A stretch of 64,000 nt of DNA from Leucosporidium creatinivorum (taxonomy: Eukaryota; Basidiomycota; Microbotryomycetes; Leucosporidiales; Leucosporidiaceae). This document shows, piece by piece, positions 54,834 to 64,000 of the stretch; the stretch's first letter is position 1; every line of letters begins with the position of its first letter. The position numbers and the translations under genes were made by a program. Under the pieces are notes generated by a model that worked only from the letters and a program-made list of their open reading frames with translations, was not told where the DNA came from and searched no databases. The stretch is taken from positions 681,573 through 745,572 of the forward strand of contig BCKL01000010.1 in the NCBI GenBank assembly GCA_001600635.1. Reading direction: 5' to 3'.

Positions 54834-56247
54834 ATGCCGAAGGCGAGTTGCACCTCATTAGCCTGCAGGAGCGACCCCGAGCACAGCCTGCACCTCTCGT
54901 ACACCTTCCCCCTACACTCCCACCGCAAGCTTTTCGCTGCTTGGACGTCAACCTCGCTCGCCACCGCTTTCAGACCATTGCAAGGCTCGCTCGGGGTGCA
55001 GTCGATACTCGAGGGCATAGAACTAACCTTTTGCTTTCATTCTACGGCTACAGAACAAGGGAAAGGTGAGTCCGGCGCTCCAGAACCGAGTCACGCGAAT
55101 GGGAGATGCGTCGTCGGCGGCCCTTTTGAGGGTTGTTCAGTGCGTGGGAGGTTGAGGGAAGCTGACCATTAGGCTCTGTACCTCGTTACGCTACATAGGG
55201 AGGCAAGAACCGCCGCCGCGGAAAGAACGAGAACGAGGCCGACAAGCGCGAGCTCGTCTTTAAGGAGGATGGGCAGGGTGCATCTCTGCCGACGGAGTAG
55301 CTCTCGGCATTGCCAGCGCTGACCGCCTACATCTTCCGTAGAATACGCCCAGGTCCTCAAGATGCTCGGAAACGGTCGTGTCGAGGCCATGTGCTTCGAC
55401 GGAGAGAAGCGTCTCGCTCACATTCGTGGAAAGATGCGCAAAAAGGTGCGTGGGAGCGTCTACTACAGCTCTGGGCAGGGTGGGAGGAGTCGAGGGAGTG
55501 TATCGCGATGAGCTTGAAGCTGGGGGAGCAGCGGAGGGTGCGCCGAGGTGTGTCGGCGGAGGGAGGTGGAGCTGTTGGGCCGCCGAGCTACGACGGTCGG
55601 CGCTGGTTCGGTCGTATCGAATCAGCGCCTGCCGCCGTACGGGAGGTCCGAAAGCCTACGTTGGTGGAGCTCTCCTCGCGCCGTTGAGGGCATGGCGAGA
55701 AGAGTGCTTCGGAGAGGATCGCCGAGTGACGGCGCTGGGAGGTCCTGCTCGTCGCGCTGGTTTTCGGCAGGCTCGGAGCTTATCTGCAGATCTGCCTCTG
55801 CTCTTTGAAGGCTGACCCTCCGCTCGCCTGCAGGTCTGGATCAACCAGGGAGACATCATTCTCCTCTCGCTCCGTGACTTCCAGGACGACAAGGCCGACG
55901 TGATTCAGAAGTACACCGTACGTCTCACCTATCTCACCTCGGATGTGTGCTACGCGATATCCCTCCGAGTACAACTCGGCCGACTCGACAAGCTTTTTGC
56001 TGACCCCATCTCGCTCGCAGACCGACGAGGCGAGGAACTTGAAGGCCTACGGCGAGCTGCCAGAGACGGCAAAGATCAACGAGACCGATACGTTTGGTCC
56101 CGGAGAGGTGCGTTTGCTGGTCTTAAGGAGCTGCTTTGACGAACCTATCTCGGCGATGCTGACCCTCCCCTTTTCGCTTCGCAGGACGACGACAATGTCG
56201 AGTTCGACGATGTGGACGACGAGGAGGTGGACATCGACGACATCTAG
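54834..56247 (+). CDS. TIF11: Translation initiation factor eIF1A
   Basis: eIF1A binds the A-site of the 40S subunit and promotes scanning and start-codon selection. Seven exons fit: 54834-54842 (9 nt), 55055-55066 (12 nt), 55199-55277, 55342-55445, 55834-55917, 56021-56107 and 56185-56247. They join to [77 protein letters not shown] and an acidic end EVDIDDI. This is the basic N-terminal tail, OB fold and acidic tail of the family, about 145 residues. Intron 1 starts with GC, not GT (AAG/GCGAGT), the typical strong context of GC-AG introns. Without the two tiny exons the conserved N-terminal tail would be lost. Confidence 0.95.
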
Positions 56248-56787
56248 ATTTCGATTTTCGGTTTCCTAGCCCACAACGAGTCGAGAAAATCTAGCCGAGC
56301 GCCAGAGAGCGAGAGCTATCGCGGCATCTGCCTCGCCTCAGCGTCAGCTCCCCTCTCTCTGCTGCCGTACAGCCTACTTCGCTTTCTCCTAGCTCTCTCC
56401 CTCTCGTCACCTGCGTTTCAAGACGTATGTCAAACAAGTGTTGTGAGGCTTCGCCGAGGGGGCTCTCGCGAAGTCAGAGAGGGAGCTGCGAGACATCGGG
56501 ATTCGGCGGAAGAGAGCGCATGCAGTACGTTCGTAAGAGGGTCAGGCTTTCCGAAGTTGTACGAGAGTCGCCCTTCAGAGATGCGGAACTGAACAGGCTC
56601 GCGCTCGCGCGCTCCTTCTCCTCCGCTGCTCACCTCGCTTCCACCTCACCTCGACTCGGACCTCGCCAAGCTACCGGGAAACAACTCTCGACTAAACAGG
56701 GGCGCCCGGGCTTATTGCACCTCGTCTGAGCTCCCTGGAGAGGCTGGGAGAGCCGCGTTACCGACCGCCCTCGACGCTCGTCTCGCC
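56248..56787. promoter_or_regulatory. Intergenic, promoter of MTC5/WDR59
   Basis: 540 nt, the eIF1A 3' flank and the upstream region of the next gene. No site could be supported. Confidence 0.45.
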
Positions 56788-59700
56788 ATGTCGTTCTCCA
56801 GCGGACAGCTAGCGCCCGAGGACAGCGTATCACCTACAAGCATCGCCAACGTGTCGCCCAATACGGCTCGCAAGTCGATTCGCTCCAGCTCGGACTCTGC
56901 GCCTCCTCCGCTTGACATGGACGATGATACATTCCACCAGCTGCTGTCAATTCATGTGGACCAGCCTGTAGGATCGATGAGCATCAGTGAGTGCTATCAG
57001 TCTTCCTATACTAGCCTGCAGAAGCTTGCCGCTGACCGGTTTACGCGCTCCCAGGTCCATCGAATCGCGATGTCGCTCTGTAGGTCGACCGCGCCGCCTG
57101 AATAGGTCAGAGCACCACTGACAGCTTATCCTCTGCAGTGGTGCACGAAAAGGTCTCTTCATCGTAGACCTGCAGAACCCTTATGACCCTCCTCGCTTCC
57201 TGCCCCACCACTCGCCTTGGGACGTCGCCGACGTGCAGTGGAATCCTTTCCCAGCTCGGAGTGAATGGGTTGCATCTACTGTGAGTCGTCCTGCTGCCTG
57301 ACAACCTCCGTTGTCGCCCTCGCTGACATACCGCTCGTCAACTCCCCAGTCGGCGAAGCAAGCCGTCGTCTACAACTTGAGCTTCTCCCCTTCCTTCTCG
57401 AGCTCTCACATTGAGCACACCCTCAACGCTCATACACGAGCCGTGACCGACATCAACTGGTCTCCTGCGTCGCCCGAGGTCCTCGCAACCTGTGCGCTCG
57501 ACGGCTGGGTGTGGAGCTGGGATCTGAGGACGGGTTACGGTAGCAAGAGTGGTGCTGGAGGTGGAAGACGGCCTGTATGGGGCGTTTGTAGCTGGGGGTG
57601 TGCGTATCCCCCTCTTTCTCGCCTCCCCTCGGCGACTCGGCTGACCTCGCTTTCACTTCGCAGCCGGCGCTACTCAAGTCAAGTGGAATCGGCGGGAACC
57701 GCATGTCATCGCTTCGGCCCACGATAACAAGGTCCTCATCTGGGATGATCGAGTGAGTTTCGGGATGGTAGCATCGCCTCCGTTCGATCCGCTGACTTGA
57801 GCTCTCTCGGCCAAAGATGGGCGCCGCTCCCGTCACCGAGATTCACGGCCACGACGCCAAGATCTGTGAGCTTCGATGCGCTCTGAGTCTCGCTCTGCGC
57901 TGACACTCGAGTGCCGTGCAGACGGCATCGATTGGTCTCGGCGGGATTCGAAGAAGCTCGTGACCTGCAGTCTCGACAAGTCGTTCAAGGTGGGTTCTGC
58001 AGCTCTGAGCTCGAGTCCACGACCTGATCACTCCTCTCCACAGTCCTGGAACCTCAACAACCCCTCAACCTCCCTCCTCACCGTCCAAACGTCTTCCCCC
58101 GTCTGGCGCGCTCGCTTCTTGCCCTTCGGCGAGGGAGTCCTTACCCTTCCTCAGCGAAGCGATCACGGCCTCAGCATTTGGGGAAGAGAAAAGGTGGAGC
58201 GTGGAGATACTGCCGAGCCAGTGGCGAGGTTCGAAGGAGCTCGCGAGGGTGTCAAGGAGTTTGTATGGCGGACGCGAGGCGGCAAGGATATGGATTGCGG
58301 TGAGCTTCCTCTCTGTAGTTCGGAACTCATTCCCGATACTGACGACCCTCACTGTAGACGACCGCTCTTTCCAGCTCGTCACTTGGGCCAAGGACCGTCG
58401 CTTACGGTTGTGGCCCATCTCGGAGGAGATCCTCAAGGTTCGGCTTTCGCGCCTCTCAACTTGGCCTCACAGTACTGAACCTTCCCTTCTCTGTACAGGA
58501 GGTCGGTCACAAGAAGGGCAGCCGCATCGATATCCCCATGACTCGCCGAGGCGGGCCCGACATCTCCTACCGCACCTTTCAAGAATCTCCTGCTCCAGTC
58601 CTCCCCTTCGCCCTCGTCTCTTCACCACCAACAGTTCCTCGACACCTCGCACCCGGCTCATCCCTCCTCTCCGCCTCCCTCACCGCCAGCCCACCTACCA
58701 CTTCTCTCCTCACTTCCTCCCTCCTCGCCGCCAGCTTCTCCAACGGCCCTTCTCCCCTCTCACATGCCCCACCACCACGAGAGCCCTCTCGGACAGCAGC
58801 TACCATGACCACCACTTCAGCAGCTCGCAATCGACGCCAAAAAGCGCACGACCGACTCGCGTGGATGGAAGGCGTCAAGGTCATCAAGCCGGCCGTGGCT
58901 GTCGAAGGCGATGGAGCGGACGCTGCGAGCAAAGCTTCGAACGCTGGAGGCGTCGAGTCTAGCACGCATACGAGGTCGAGCTCGCTGGTGAGGGGTACGG
59001 ATGGAGGTACGGCGCGCGAGGGAGGAGAGACCGAACGAGCGGAGAGTGCTCTTTCGCCTGGGTCAGCCAAGACGGGAACAGCAGTGGGCAAGGAGATGCA
59101 GCATGCGACGCTCGGCGAGGAGATCACGAGCGTGGTGAGGAGGTTCCCGAGGGTCAACTTTGAGAAGGTGAGGCTCTCGGTCGCTGCTCAGCTCCTTCGC
59201 CTCGCTGACCCCTTCAATCTACAGGTCCATGTCGCAGGTCGAACCTGCACGGTCTCGCTTTACAGCCCTCTCTTCCTTCGCGCGACCTTCACATTCCCCA
59301 AGAATTACCCTCACTCCGCGGCACCTACCATCGAACTCGAGCGCAACGCCGACATCACCCTCAAGAGCCGCGCCTTTCTCCTGCAGAGCATCCGGAAGCT
59401 CATGGCGTCTCGGACGCAGCGTGGCCTACCCTCACTCGACATGGCTCTTCGCTTCCTGCTCGGCGATCGCACCTCTTTGGACAACAAGCCGCAGGAGGAG
59501 GACGACGATGACGATGACGATGACGACGCCGACGAGGCGATGGAGGGTCAGGGACTAGGCGCTGTTGCTGCTGAGATATTGAGGAACAACTTCAACGTCC
59601 CTCCTCCACGGCGAGGAGGAGCGGTCTTCGGCCCTCAAGGTGAGCCGAGCTGCTCGCCCTTTTAACACGCATCCGCTGACTCGCTTCTTGCGCTCGACAG

Positions 59701-61998
59701 GTCAACTCGTCGTCTTCTTCCCCACGAACGTCTTCACCTCGGTCGGCCACGACAAGGAGGACTCGACAGGCCACGGCGCCGAGCCGTCGACTACGAGCAC
59801 CAAACCCCCTCTGCGCCTGTCCGAGGCTTTCGGCAACCTCCACACGGCCGCAATCGATAGTATGCAGGATGGAGATTACCTCGAAACAGACGAGGCTTTG
59901 CAGATGGCTACTGCTCAGTCGCTTCGTACAGTGAGTCGGTTTCGCGCTCGAAGCAGGCCCTCCCTAATCTCGCTACCATTCCCAGTCGGCTTTCTACCGC
60001 TCCAAGTCGGTCCCCGCGGTCACGCCGCCATCTCAAACGCCCACCTTCAGCAGCATCGTGCACTTCAAGGACGTCTCGCACCTCACGCTCGCCTCCCCGG
60101 ATCGCATCATGGCTTCGCTCGGAGGCACACCACTCGACGTCGCTCGCGACGCCGTCTTGCGCGCGACGGAGACCAAGGATCTCTTCCTCGCCAAGGTCTG
60201 GACGACGCTGGTCGGCTTCCTCGAGTGTGGACCGAGCGTGGCAGCGGGAACGGCGAGGCCGCTGGAGACGATGTTCGTCGAGCGATTGCTACCCGAGTTG
60301 TGAGTTGATCGCCTTCGCTTTCTCAGCTCACGCTGACTGTCTCCATTCGCAGGCTCTCTTACCTCGTCCAGCTCAAGGACATCCAGACCCTCGGCGTCAT
60401 CGCCTGCTTGCTGGAGTCTTACAGTCGAAGTACGTGTAACAGCGTCTTCAATCTGCTCCGTGCTGATCCTCTTAAACCAACAGCCGTCACTGGAGAGGCT
60501 GGTCGACCGAGGCCGCCGTCGCGTTCGCCGACCGACGACTACTTCAGTCATCGCGTCTCCTCCTCCACCGGCCACTCGAGTGGATCAGGGCTCGAATCAG
60601 CTCGAACGCCGCTTGCTCATGCTAGCGCTGGCTACCGCTCGAATCCTCGCACCGCTGGCGACTCGTCTCATTCGCCGAAGCCCTCGTGGGCGAACCTTTC
60701 TGGCTTCTTCAACAACTCGGTCCTCTCCCTCCGCACCGGCACTCCATCCACCCCCGGCAGTCCCGATCGTCCTCACTACCACACTCGCAACTCCTCCGCC
60801 GCCAACAGCTCCGGCGTTCCTCCCTACTCGCCCTCCGACGGCCATCCTTCCCCTCTCCCGCTCAAGTCGCCCATGCGCAACCTCCAGCAGCAGGCTCAAT
60901 ATCGCTCGAGCGACTCACTCAATAGCCAGAGCGGCATGACCGAGAAGCCGTCGATGCCTCCTGCAGCGGTTCGTGGGCAGTCGAGGGGCAGGACCAGAGG
61001 CTCGCCGAACGTCACATTCGGGACGACGAGCGTCGCCCTCATCAGCGGGAAGGGCACGGTCACTACGCCCGGATCGATGAGTCCGAGAACAGCTGGAGCC
61101 AAGAAGAAGGTCGCGATCAAGTTTCCCGATGCCTACGGACTTCAGTGAGCTGTCTCGTCGCTGGTCGCTCAAAAAACCGTTCTGACCCTGGCCCCCTTCA
61201 GGAAACCGCTTCCGTGGTGGCTCAGCGAGAGCGCTCAACTCGAGCTCGAGCTCATCCGACTGGCCTACGCCGAGCTCCTCTACCGTTGGGGACTGCACCA
61301 CGAGCGTCTCCGAGTCCTTAAGATGTGCCGCTCGTCGCCGAGCGCCGACTCGAAGGACTTTGGCGTCGAGATTGTACGGACCGGCAATGGGCTGACGAGG
61401 GATACTACGATCGGTAAGCGACTCTCTCTTGACGTGAGAGACGCCCGAGCTGATCCTCTCCCTCTCGCAGAGCTCGGTCGAGTCTGCGGCCACTGCGGAG
61501 CGACGACAAAAGACTCCCACGCTCCCTGCCAAATCTGCCATCGTCGCCAACGCGCCGTGCTCTGCTCCCTCTGCCATCTACCCGTCGAGAGTGAGCTTCC
61601 CTACACCCTCTTTCCCCACGCTCCGTCGCTGACCGTCCTCTTCTGCCAGCCCTCTCGCAGAACTGCACCATCTGCTGTCATGTCGGTCATCTCGACTGTC
61701 TTGCCGAGTGGTACAAGACGGAGGATGCCTGTCCAACAGGCTGTGGATGTCGGTGAGTTCTCGTTCGCCTGCTCGCTCCCTTGCCCTCGCTCGGTCGTTT
61801 CCCCGCTCCCCTCCCATGCTCCTCTCATCGACCGCCTACTCCTCGAAGCGATAGCTGACTCTACTTTTCTATCATAGATGCCCCGCCGAGAACGGCTCTG
61901 CTGGAGTCTTCGTCGTCGCCGCGCCACAAGTCTCGTCGCCGCCGATTCGAACGCCGAAGTGGTCGAGCCTGCGGACTTCGTTGCCCTTCTTTGCATAG
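56788..61998 (+). CDS. MTC5: Mtc5/Sea3 (WDR59), SEA/GATOR2 complex subunit
   Basis: A vacuole-associated subunit of the SEA complex (GATOR2), which controls TORC1 in response to amino acids. The protein begins MSFSSGQLAPEDSVSPTS. WD40 repeats follow: LSFSPSFSSSHIEHTLNAH then TRAVTDINWSPASPEVLATC; VKWNRREPHVIASAHDNKVL then IWDDR; IDWSRRDSKKLVTCSLDKSF; and LVTWAKDRRLRLWPIS. In the middle is an RWD domain (HVAGRTCTVSLYSPLFLRAT, FTFPKNYPHSAAPTIELERN). An acidic run and long Ser/Pro-rich linkers come next, then a helical region (WWLSESAQLELELIRLAYAE). The C-terminal zinc-binding RING-like domain reads CGHCGATTKDSHAPCQICHR, CSLCHLPV, CTICCHVGHLDCLAEWY, CPTGCGCRCPAENG. This order is exactly that of WDR59/Sea3. 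About fourteen exons give roughly 1400 residues. It ends at 61998 and converges on CRC1. Confidence 0.93.
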
Positions 61999-62223
61999 AT
62001 CTCGAGAGTCTGAGTATAGTGCATGTGCAGTCTAGTCTTGTTGTACTCGATCATGAGCTCATCGAGCGGGAGAGGAGGACTCAGAGAGCCAATCACGAGC
62101 GGAGGTCGTTTCTCGCTCGCATGCTTATGAACAGCTCTCGACGCGTCCAACATCTGAAGAGAATGAACGAGGGTACATCTTTTGGTATATCAAGTCGTGT
62201 AGTTGGTGCTCGAAGCTCTAGTT

Positions 62224-63772
62224 TTAGAAGACCTTGTTCATCGCCTGCAGCGAAAGCTCTACGCCGAGCTGTGAAGGAGGAAGGCAGGTCAGCGTGGGTC
62301 TTCAGCTGACGAGGCGCAGTGAAAGCGACCTACGAAGCAGGCAGCGTTGGCGGGGAAAGCGCGAGCCATGGCGGGTCCGAATCCTGCGCCGAGCGAAAAG
62401 GTCAGCTTTCTTGAGCGCCGAGGTGGAAGCATCCCGTTCGACTCACCCTTGAAGAGAGCTCCAGCTCCATCAGCCTTGACAGTCTTAGCCGCGCAGTCGA
62501 AGAAGCCCTTGTAGGTGCCTTCGGGCGCTCCCTGGAGACGAGACTTGATGACCTGTCGTCGGTGAAGAGAAGGGTCAGCTGAGCTCAGGGGGTCCGGAAC
62601 ATCTAGCCTGAACGTACATCGGGAGGAATAGCGAAAGTCCACATCGTGACTCCTGCGAATCCACCCGCAAGAACGACCGCCGAGAGCGAAAGGCTCGCGG
62701 GATCCTGTCCAGCGGGGGTAAGCTGCTTCTTGATGGCCTCGTAGGCGAGGAAGTAGGCAGCCGATCCGGGTCCATCACGAGCGAGGGTAGCGCCGGTACC
62801 GCGGTAGATGGAGCGGAGTCCTCCTTGCTGGTAGAGCTTCTTGACGGCGTCGAGAGGGCCCTTGTACAGCTGCTCGCCTCCTTGTCCTTGCATCTGGTGG
62901 AGCAGAGTCGCGAGTCAGCAGGGAGCGACCGAGATGTATCTAATGAGGTCTTGAACGCACCTGGAGGAGGACCTTGACGCGCTCAACGGGTGCGGCGACG
63001 AGGGTAGTGGGCACGGCACTGAAGAAGCCGGCGAAAGCGAGCTCGGCGTTGGTCAAGTTGGGCGATTCGCGCTCGGGGGTGAAGCTGTAGACAATCTTCT
63101 TGCCCATGGCGTATCCCTAGAACGCGAGAAAGGCCGAGGAAAGGGTCAGTTCGGGTCAACAAGGTGGGGAGGGAGCGGCTGCAACTCACCCAGAAGGAGA
63201 CGGCAAACATGGGAGTGACACCTGCCAGTGGTGGTCCCATTCCACGGTAGAACCTGTTGCAAGCAGCTCGGCGGTTAGCTCCAGCTCCGGTCGGCCCCTC
63301 CTGCCCAACGCCAAGCGTCGCTGTCAGGTAGCTTCAGGCTGCACTCACCCTTTGATACCATCCCTTGCCAGCGTCTGCTTGACTACATCCAATCCACCTT
63401 TGTATTGACCCGGTGCAGCAGTCTGCAGCCTCGTCTTTGTCAGGTCAAACGGCTGGCCTGAATTCACGCGAGACTCGAGGTCAGCTGGTAGCTTCCCACA
63501 GCTGCTAGAGAGCTCGCACGTACCGACAAGGACACTAGCGACACCTCCAAAGCCTCCCGAAAGGAATGATTTGATGCCCGCAGTGCTCGACTTGGCCTCT
63601 TCTGCCACGGCTTTGGTGGTGGGGGGTTTGGGAGCAGCAGGAGCAGGCGAGGAAGTCTGAGGGGTGTTGGGGTTGGCTGGAGTACCAGCGGTGGTCTGTA
63701 GGATGGTACGTTAGCTGGGACAGCTCGGCCTTTCGAAGCTCGAGAGGCAGAGCAGCTCACAGAGGTGGCCAT
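62224..63772 (-). CDS. CRC1: Mitochondrial carnitine/acylcarnitine carrier
   Basis: An SLC25-family carrier exchanging acylcarnitine for carnitine across the inner mitochondrial membrane, for fatty-acid oxidation. Three repeats are visible with their signature P-x-D/E-x-x-K/R motifs. Repeat 1 is GQPFDLTKTRLQTAAPGQYK, repeat 2 PVERVKVLLQMQGQG and repeat 3 PPDVIKSRLQGAPEGTYKGF. Carrier-type features specific to the group include GTGATLARDGPGSAAYFLAY and ARAFPANAACF. A Pro/Ala/Thr-rich N-terminal tail precedes the first repeat. Exon 1 is only 12 nt (63761-63772, ATGGCCACCTCT). The last exon starts after a cacag acceptor and ends ELSLQAMNKVF at 62224. Roughly 315 residues is the usual length. Six to seven introns are typical of this window. 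Confidence 0.95.
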
Positions 63773-64000
63773 TGCCGGTGGTGGGAGCTGTAGTAGAGTT
63801 GAAGTGCTGCTGTGGTGCTGTAGGCTAGACTAGGCTCGATTTCTGTAGGCTATACGAGCTGTTTTTGAGTCGACGAGATGCGCGAGAAGTGGAGGTCGGA
63901 AGCCAACCTGCTCGCTCCGGCTTAGGCCAAGTAGTCCCCGCCGGAACAAGTCGATCCCGCGCAGAAATACTCGAACTTGAGGTGTACAGCAATCCAGGTC
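63773..64000. promoter_or_regulatory. CRC1 upstream region, to window edge
   Basis: 228 nt of 5' flank. Nothing specific can be seen. Confidence 0.4.

Noticed and set aside
55378-55815. Plus-strand open frames across eIF1A intron 4
   Set aside because: They run through a 388-nt intron with clear splice sites. The conserved protein skips the region.
1-64000. A biosynthetic or defence gene cluster
   Set aside because: The genes are mostly unrelated housekeeping functions on both strands. No co-directed set of pathway enzymes was seen.

Overview
The window looks like nuclear DNA of a red-yeast-type basidiomycete (Microbotryomycetes, such as Rhodotorula, Rhodosporidium or Sporobolomyces and relatives). 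The support is high GC, tightly packed genes cut by many introns of about 60-90 nt, a recurring intron branch-site string GCTGAC (or CTGAC) 15-30 nt before the 3' AG, and typical fungal proteins: a clade-2 large catalase, a GPI-type chitin deacetylase, a Dnf-type flippase and a Mtc5/WDR59 subunit. The genus is inferred, not proven.

Layout. 1-1218 is the endonuclease end of a LINE, running off the left edge and butting onto a dispersed repeat (1219-1503) that recurs at 35395-35829. Four minus-strand genes follow: an unknown two-module protein (1920-4427), CLP1 (5230-7589), a large coiled-coil/TPR protein (8200-12253) and an Hsp70-like ATPase (12554-15228). A divergent promoter leads into a P4-ATPase (16019-22178), which converges on CCT5 (22533-25001). 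Then come an F-box-like gene broken by a 7-bp repeat expansion (25406-26733), TOA2 (26946-27565), catalase (28720-31823) and a secreted purple acid phosphatase (32615-35176). 35177-37038 is an accessory patch: repeat monomers, a poly(A) tract, a split tRNA-Ala(AGC)-like gene and 158-bp tandem repeats. After it lie a PAS-kinase-like kinase (37039-38307), a RING-like/RRM protein (39530-43378), RPS19 (44259-45609), an unresolved 2-kb stretch, a C2H2 factor (47684-49092), an FMN-binding oxidase-like protein (50057-51253), a chitin deacetylase (51624-54142), eIF1A (54834-56247), MTC5/WDR59 (56788-61998) and the acylcarnitine carrier CRC1 (62224-63772).

The genes do not form an obvious pathway cluster. 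Most are housekeeping: mRNA 3'-end formation, chaperonin, transcription initiation, translation, TORC1 signalling (SEA/GATOR2), lipid asymmetry and fatty-acid transport, plus a few secreted or stress enzymes.

The most striking feature is splicing. Several genes depend on micro-exons of 9-14 nt, and two of these carry metal-ligand motifs of enzymes (33342-33352 in the phosphatase, 52789-52802 in the deacetylase). eIF1A uses a 9-nt first exon, a GC-AG intron and a 12-nt second exon. Exon coordinates were read by eye from frame, splice consensus and family conservation, so those without explicit support below are approximate.
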